In this document: positions 15,200 through 18,697 of the stretch, piece by piece | How positions within the stretch are numbered: position 1 is the stretch's first letter | Layout of the letters: every line of letters begins with the position of its first letter | Assembly: GCA_018714545.1 (NCBI GenBank) | Contig: DVNG01000108.1 | Coordinates: 1-18,697 of the forward strand | Source of the DNA: Limousia pullorum | Lineage (GTDB): Bacteria > Bacillota > Clostridia > Oscillospirales > Acutalibacteraceae | DNA: 18,697 bases | Direction of reading: 5' to 3' | Made by a program: the position numbers and the translations under genes | The notes under the pieces: model-generated | The model's database searches: none | What the model saw: the letters and a program-made list of their open reading frames with translations, nothing else | Told to the model about the DNA's origin: nothing

Positions 15200-16573
15200 A
15201 TGGGTGAAAAAAATAGGATGGAAACCGAGCCGGTGGGAAAACTGCTTTTAAAAATGGCTGTCCCCACGGTTTTGGCTCAGATTGTAAACCTTTTGTACAA
15301 TATAGTTGACAGAATGTATGTGGGAAGAATTGAGGGCATAGGAACTCTGGCTCTGGGCGGCTTGGGCGTTTCTTTCCCAATACTTATACTTATCTCGGCT
15401 TTTTCCTATTTGATAGGAGCAGGCGGAGCTTCAAGAGCCGCTATATTTATGGGAAGAAAAGAAAACGACACGGCGGAAAGAATACTGGGAAGCTGTACCC
15501 TTATGACAATAATCGCTTCCGCAGTGCTTACCGTGTTTTTCCTTGTGTTCAGAGAACCTATACTTCTGATTTTCGGTGCAACTCCGGAAAATCTGCCCTT
15601 TGCAATGGAATACACACAAATTTACCTTTACGGAACTGTATTTGTGCTGTCGGCTCTGGGTCTTAACATGTTTATAACAAATCAGGGCTTTACCAAAACC
15701 AGCATGGCTACAGTCTGCATTGGTGCGGTTTTAAATATAATTTTGGACCCTATTTTTATTTTCTGCTTTAACATGGGCGTTAGAGGAGCGGCTCTGGCAA
15801 CAATAATCAGTCAGTGCGTTTCCGCTGTTTGGGTTGTAGTTTTCCTCACCTCAAAACGCACAATTTTAAAAATTAAAATTAAATATTTAAGACTGCCTTG
15901 GGCGGTGGTAAGCGGCGTTATATCTCTCGGCATTTCTCCCTTTATTATGCAGGCAACAGAATGTCTTGTTCAGCTTGTGTTTAACCGAGGAATGAGAACC
16001 TACGGCGACAACAACTACATAGCTCTTATGTTAATTCTGTTTTCTCTTACACAGATGATATGGATGCCTCTCCAGGGCATATCCCAGGGCGCACAGCCTA
16101 TTATAGGCTACAACTTCGGAGCGGGAAACAAGGAAAGAGTAAAATCCACCTTTAAAATATTGTTTATAACAAACGTGGCTTTCTCCGTGGGCGTTATACT
16201 TTTGGTGGAGCTTTTCCCTCAGGTATTTCTGGGATGCTTTACACCGGACGAAAACGTCATTTCAATCGGCAAAAACGCTTTAAGGCTTTTCCTTGCGGGT
16301 ATGGCGCTTATGGGCGCACAGTCAGCCTGTCAGCAAACCTTCCTTGCATTGGGTCAGGCGAAAATCAGCACATTTTTGGCACTGCTCAGAAAAGTCATTC
16401 TCCTTATTCCTTTGGCACTTATTCTGCCGCCTTTGGGTTTGGGCGTTTGGGGATTTTTCCTTGCGGAGGCTCTAAGCGACGTTATCGCCGCAACGGTTAC
16501 AACAACCATGTTTAAACTTAAAATAAACGGCATTTTGGAAAGAGGCGCTCAGGGACAAAAACTTAAAGCATAA
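15200..16573 (+). CDS. MATE-family multidrug/Na+ (H+) antiporter
   Basis: Membrane efflux protein, 457 residues, about twelve helices in two homologous halves. N-terminal signature PVGKLLLKMAVPTVLAQIVNLLYNIVDRMYVG; the first half contains GLGVSFPI and the G-rich GAGGASRAA, the second half MWMPLQGISQGAQPIIGYNFGAGN-like residues (IWMPLQGISQGAQPIIGYN, about 290-310), both typical of the bacterial NorM/DinF-like clade. ATG 15200 has GGAGG 8 nt upstream; the two nearer ATGs (15192, 15195) are out of frame. Its leader contains repeat copy C. No clear terminator follows; the NSS gene has its own promoter 39 nt downstream of the stop. Substrates are not predictable. Confidence 0.93.
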   Translation: MGEKNRMETEPVGKLLLKMAVPTVLAQIVNLLYNIVDRMYVGRIEGIGTLALGGLGVSFPILILISAFSYLIGAGGASRAAIFMGRKENDTAERILGSCTLMTIIASAVLTVFFLVFREPILLIFGATPENLPFAMEYTQIYLYGTVFVLSALGLNMFITNQGFTKTSMATVCIGAVLNIILDPIFIFCFNMGVRGAALATIISQCVSAVWVVVFLTSKRTILKIKIKYLRLPWAVVSGVISLGISPFIMQATECLVQLVFNRGMRTYGDNNYIALMLILFSLTQMIWMPLQGISQGAQPIIGYNFGAGNKERVKSTFKILFITNVAFSVGVILLVELFPQVFLGCFTPDENVISIGKNALRLFLAGMALMGAQSACQQTFLALGQAKISTFLALLRKVILLIPLALILPPLGLGVWGFFLAEALSDVIAATVTTTMFKLKINGILERGAQGQKLKA

Positions 16574-16612
16574 AGAGAACACTTCCTTTTCACATAATTT
16601 TCATATTGTTAT

Positions 16613-16640
16613 TGACAATAAATTAAAGCTCTGTTATCAT
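16613..16640 (+). promoter_or_regulatory. Promoter of the NSS symporter gene
   Basis: TTGACA (16613-16618), 16-nt spacer, TATCAT (16635-16640) with an extended -10 TG at 16632-16633. Strong match; transcription start near 16647. Confidence 0.83.
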
Positions 16641-16695
16641 TATTTTTAGTTTCATTTCGCTTTAAATCGAAAAATAAATAGAGAGGAAGTAGATT

Positions 16696-18069
16696 ATGGA
16701 AAAGAGAGAACATTTCTCTTCCCGTCTGGGATTTATTCTTATCTCTGCGGGTTGTGCCATAGGCCTCGGAAATGTGTGGAGATTTCCCTATATTGTAGGA
16801 CAATACGGCGGCGCCGCTTTTGTTCTTATATATATTCTGTTTCTGGTAATTCTCGGTATGCCTATTATGGCTATGGAATTTGCCGTGGGCAGAGCAAGCC
16901 AGAAATCTGCCGCAAGAAGCTTTCACGTTTTAGAGCCTAAGGGCACTAAGTGGCACATAGCCGGATGGTCGGCAATGGCAGGCAACTACATTCTTATGAT
17001 GTTCTACACAACCGTAGGCGGCTGGATGCTTGCGTACATCTATAAGACAATAACCGGAGAATTTGAAGGACTTGACGCCGAGGGCGTGGGCAACATGTTC
17101 AACAGTATGCTTGGCAACGCCGGCGAGATGATGACATGGATGCTTATCATCGTTATTATAGGCTTTGCAGTATGCGCAATCGGTCTGCAAAAGGGCGTTG
17201 AGAAAATCACAAAGGCAATGATGCTTGCCCTTTTGGGAATTATGATTGTACTTTGCATTAACAGTATTCTTCTTGACAATTCCTCCGAGGGACTTAAATT
17301 CTACCTTGTTCCTGATTTCGGCAAGATGCTCGATTACGGAATCTGGAACGTGGTTTACGCCGCAATGAGCCAGGCATTCTTTACCTTGAGCCTTGGTATC
17401 GGCGCTATGGCTATTTTCGGAAGCTACATAAGCCGTGACCGTTCACTTATGGGCGAATCAATCAACATCTGCATTTTGGACACCTGTGTTGCTTTCATGG
17501 CAGGACTTATAATTTTCCCTGCATGCTTCAGCTTCGGAGTAAACCCAGGCGAGGGCCCGGGACTTGTTTTTGTAACACTTCCAAACATATTCAATCAGAT
17601 GGCAGGCGGAAAAATCTGGGGAACCTTGTTCTTTGTATTTATGACTTTCGCCGCACTTTCAACAATTATCGCCGTATTTGAAAACACAGTAAGCTTTATG
17701 ATTGACCTTAAAGGCTGGTCAAGAAAGAAATCCGTTATCTTCAACGGTATTTTGATTGCTGTGCTTTCAATTCCATGTGTTCTCGGCTTCAATGTATGGA
17801 GCGGTTTTGCACCATTCGGCGGCACAAGCACAATTCAGGATTTGGAAGACTTTATCGTTTCCAGCAACCTGCTTCCTCTGGGAAGCCTTGCCTATCTCCT
17901 TTTCTGTGTTTCAAAGCACGGCTGGGGCTGGGAAAACTTTATCAAAGAGGTTGACGCAGGAAAGGGAATCAAGTTCCCGAAATGGGCAAAAGGTTACCTC
18001 AAATATGTACTCCCAATCATTGTAATCATAATCTTTGTTATGGGCTACTACTCAAAATTCTTCGCCTAA
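16696..18069 (+). CDS. Neurotransmitter:sodium symporter (NSS/SNF) family transporter
   Basis: LeuT-fold Na+-coupled importer, probably of an amino acid, in the cytoplasmic membrane. 457 residues with about eleven helices, the count usual for bacterial NSS such as MhsT. The unwound TM1 ion and substrate site is SAGCAIGLGNVWRFPY (17-32), followed by GQYGGAAF and the TM3 segment with FYTTVGGW. AMSQAFFTLSLGIGAM around residues 224-239 is TM6, and the TM8-region residues FAALSTIIAVFENTVSF follow near 317. GAGAGGAAG precedes ATG 16696. It stands alone between its own promoter and repeat copy D with terminator. The substrate is not settled; aromatic or branched amino acids are common for the family. 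Confidence 0.95.
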   Translation: MEKREHFSSRLGFILISAGCAIGLGNVWRFPYIVGQYGGAAFVLIYILFLVILGMPIMAMEFAVGRASQKSAARSFHVLEPKGTKWHIAGWSAMAGNYILMMFYTTVGGWMLAYIYKTITGEFEGLDAEGVGNMFNSMLGNAGEMMTWMLIIVIIGFAVCAIGLQKGVEKITKAMMLALLGIMIVLCINSILLDNSSEGLKFYLVPDFGKMLDYGIWNVVYAAMSQAFFTLSLGIGAMAIFGSYISRDRSLMGESINICILDTCVAFMAGLIIFPACFSFGVNPGEGPGLVFVTLPNIFNQMAGGKIWGTLFFVFMTFAALSTIIAVFENTVSFMIDLKGWSRKKSVIFNGILIAVLSIPCVLGFNVWSGFAPFGGTSTIQDLEDFIVSSNLLPLGSLAYLLFCVSKHGWGWENFIKEVDAGKGIKFPKWAKGYLKYVLPIIVIIIFVMGYYSKFFA

Positions 18070-18244
18070 TTTTTATATCCGACTTTTTTATATCCGACCT
18101 GCAAAGGGAGGATATAAAAATTAGCTCCCGTTTCAGGTCGGGCGAGTCTTTTGTTTCCGCCTTGCAGGACTTCTTTTAAGAAATAAACGTCGTTTCAAGG
18201 CGGGCGAAACCTTTTCCTTATTCTTTGAAATGGTTCGCTCTCGG
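18070..18244 (+). repeat. Modular hairpin repeat, copy D (beta and alpha modules in tandem)
   Basis: The largest copy, starting at the base after the NSS stop codon. Order: boundary TTTTTATATCCGAC, a T-run, beta hairpin TTTTATATCCGACCTG ... CAGGTCGGGCGAG (about 18087-18145), alpha hairpin GTTTCCGCCTTG ... CAAGGCGGGCGAAAC (18152-18210), then TTTGAAATGGTTCGCTCTCGG. Compared with copies B and E, the beta unit sits exactly between the boundary motif and alpha, as if inserted there. A 29-nt AT-rich linker leads to the terminator. Confidence 0.87.
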
Positions 18245-18273
18245 TAAGGTTTTACTTTTAAAATTATAAATTC

Positions 18274-18318
18274 ACAGCCATGGTTCACTTCAAAATAACC
18301 ATGGCTGTTTCTTTTATT
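18274..18318 (+). terminator. Terminator of the NSS gene, part of repeat copy D
   Basis: ACAGCCATGGTT (18274-18285) pairs perfectly with AACCATGGCTGT (18297-18308), followed by TTCTTTTATT. Same stem as at 1171-1210 and nearly that at 4931-4970. Confidence 0.9.
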
Positions 18319-18340
18319 GAATTATATATTTTCTGACATA

Positions 18341-18697
18341 TTATCTTCTTATTCTTCTAAAGAAAAAATAAACTATTGTGCATATGAAAATGCCGCCTAA
18401 TGCGCCGGACATATCGAAAAGAACGTCTCTTATCGCCGGACCTCGTCCTGACAATATCTGTATACTCTCATCGGTGACAGCTATGAAAAGGGGGAGGGTA
18501 ATCATGTTCCATATTCTTTGAAAATTCTTAAAAATGCTCTTGGGAAAAGGCTTTTTTCCACCGACCACAAATATCATGAAAACCTCTATTCCCAAAACTC
18601 CGTACTCTATCACATGGGCGGATTTTCTCAGGTGGTTTATAAGATACTGAAAAAATGGCACTTCCGCCGGAACAACCTTTTCAACAATCTTTTCTGT
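18341..18697 (-). CDS. VanZ-like membrane protein, 5' end beyond window
   Basis: Small membrane protein of the VanZ family. The frame is open to the right edge (119 codons visible), and the first start codon within the window is an unconvincing GTG at 18661, so the true start probably lies outside. Visible landmarks: FFQYLINHLRKSAHVIEYGVLGIE (the conserved RKxAH-x-xEYxxLG region), a charged loop, a membrane segment, and TDESIQILSGRGPAIRDVLFDMSGALGG, the conserved DE-x-x-Q ... D-x-x-D-x-x-G pattern. VanZ of Tn1546 gives low-level teicoplanin resistance, but most chromosomal relatives have no proven role. It converges on the NSS gene, 22 nt from its terminator. Confidence 0.85.
   Translation of the reverse strand, partial: TEKIVEKVVPAEVPFFQYLINHLRKSAHVIEYGVLGIEVFMIFVVGGKKPFPKSIFKNFQRIWNMITLPLFIAVTDESIQILSGRGPAIRDVLFDMSGALGGIFICTIVYFFFRRIRR

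Noticed and set aside
1171..18318. Insertion sequence or integron attC sites as the source of the repeats
   Set aside because: No transposase or integrase is encoded in the window, and the hairpins lack the attC core site pattern (RYYYAAC/GTTRRRY pair with the usual spacing).

Overview
The window looks like a chromosomal stretch from a low-to-mid GC Gram-positive anaerobe of the class Clostridia (inference). The support is purine-rich Shine-Dalgarno sequences before nearly every gene, consensus TTGACA/TATAAT promoters, a Firmicutes-type class 2 galT, a meso-diaminopimelate dehydrogenase, a PhoP/PhoR-like two-component pair and a VanZ-like protein. I see no rRNA, tRNA, prophage, CRISPR array or transposase. 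The gene content is mostly housekeeping, metabolic and transport.

Layout. Positions 1-1110 (minus): a Na+/Ca2+-exchanger-family antiporter cut by the left edge, with its own promoter, a yybP-ykoY (Mn2+) riboswitch and an intrinsic terminator. Positions 1171-2597 (minus): ddh, with a repeat element and terminator directly behind it. Positions 2702-4853 (plus): a MarR-type regulator and citrate synthase, probably one operon, followed by a repeat and terminator. Positions 4931-10769 (minus): an apparent six-gene operon transcribed as AEC permease, WYL regulator, Maf, lipid kinase, response regulator, histidine kinase, again ending in a repeat plus terminator. Positions 10842-13301 (plus): a two-gene ABC exporter. 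Positions 13334-14993 (plus): galT with a palindromic operator candidate. Positions 15037-16573 (plus): a MATE efflux gene with a repeat in its leader. Positions 16613-18318 (plus): an NSS sodium symporter with a compound repeat and terminator. Positions 18341-18697 (minus): a VanZ-like gene cut by the right edge.

The most unusual content is non-coding. Five copies (1240-1338, 4716-4794, 5000-5113, 15088-15184, 18070-18244) of a modular, hairpin-forming intergenic repeat share boundary motifs but carry one or two of two alternative hairpin modules, whose stems differ by compensatory base changes. Four copies lie immediately behind a stop codon, in the same orientation relative to the gene, and end in an intrinsic terminator. 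Three of those terminators share nearly the same stem. The element therefore behaves like a portable 3' end, organised somewhat like the pneumococcal BOX elements but different in sequence as far as I can tell. The second item of note is the Mn2+-type riboswitch in front of a CaCA-family exchanger, which suggests a manganese (or mixed Mn/Ca) export role for that protein.
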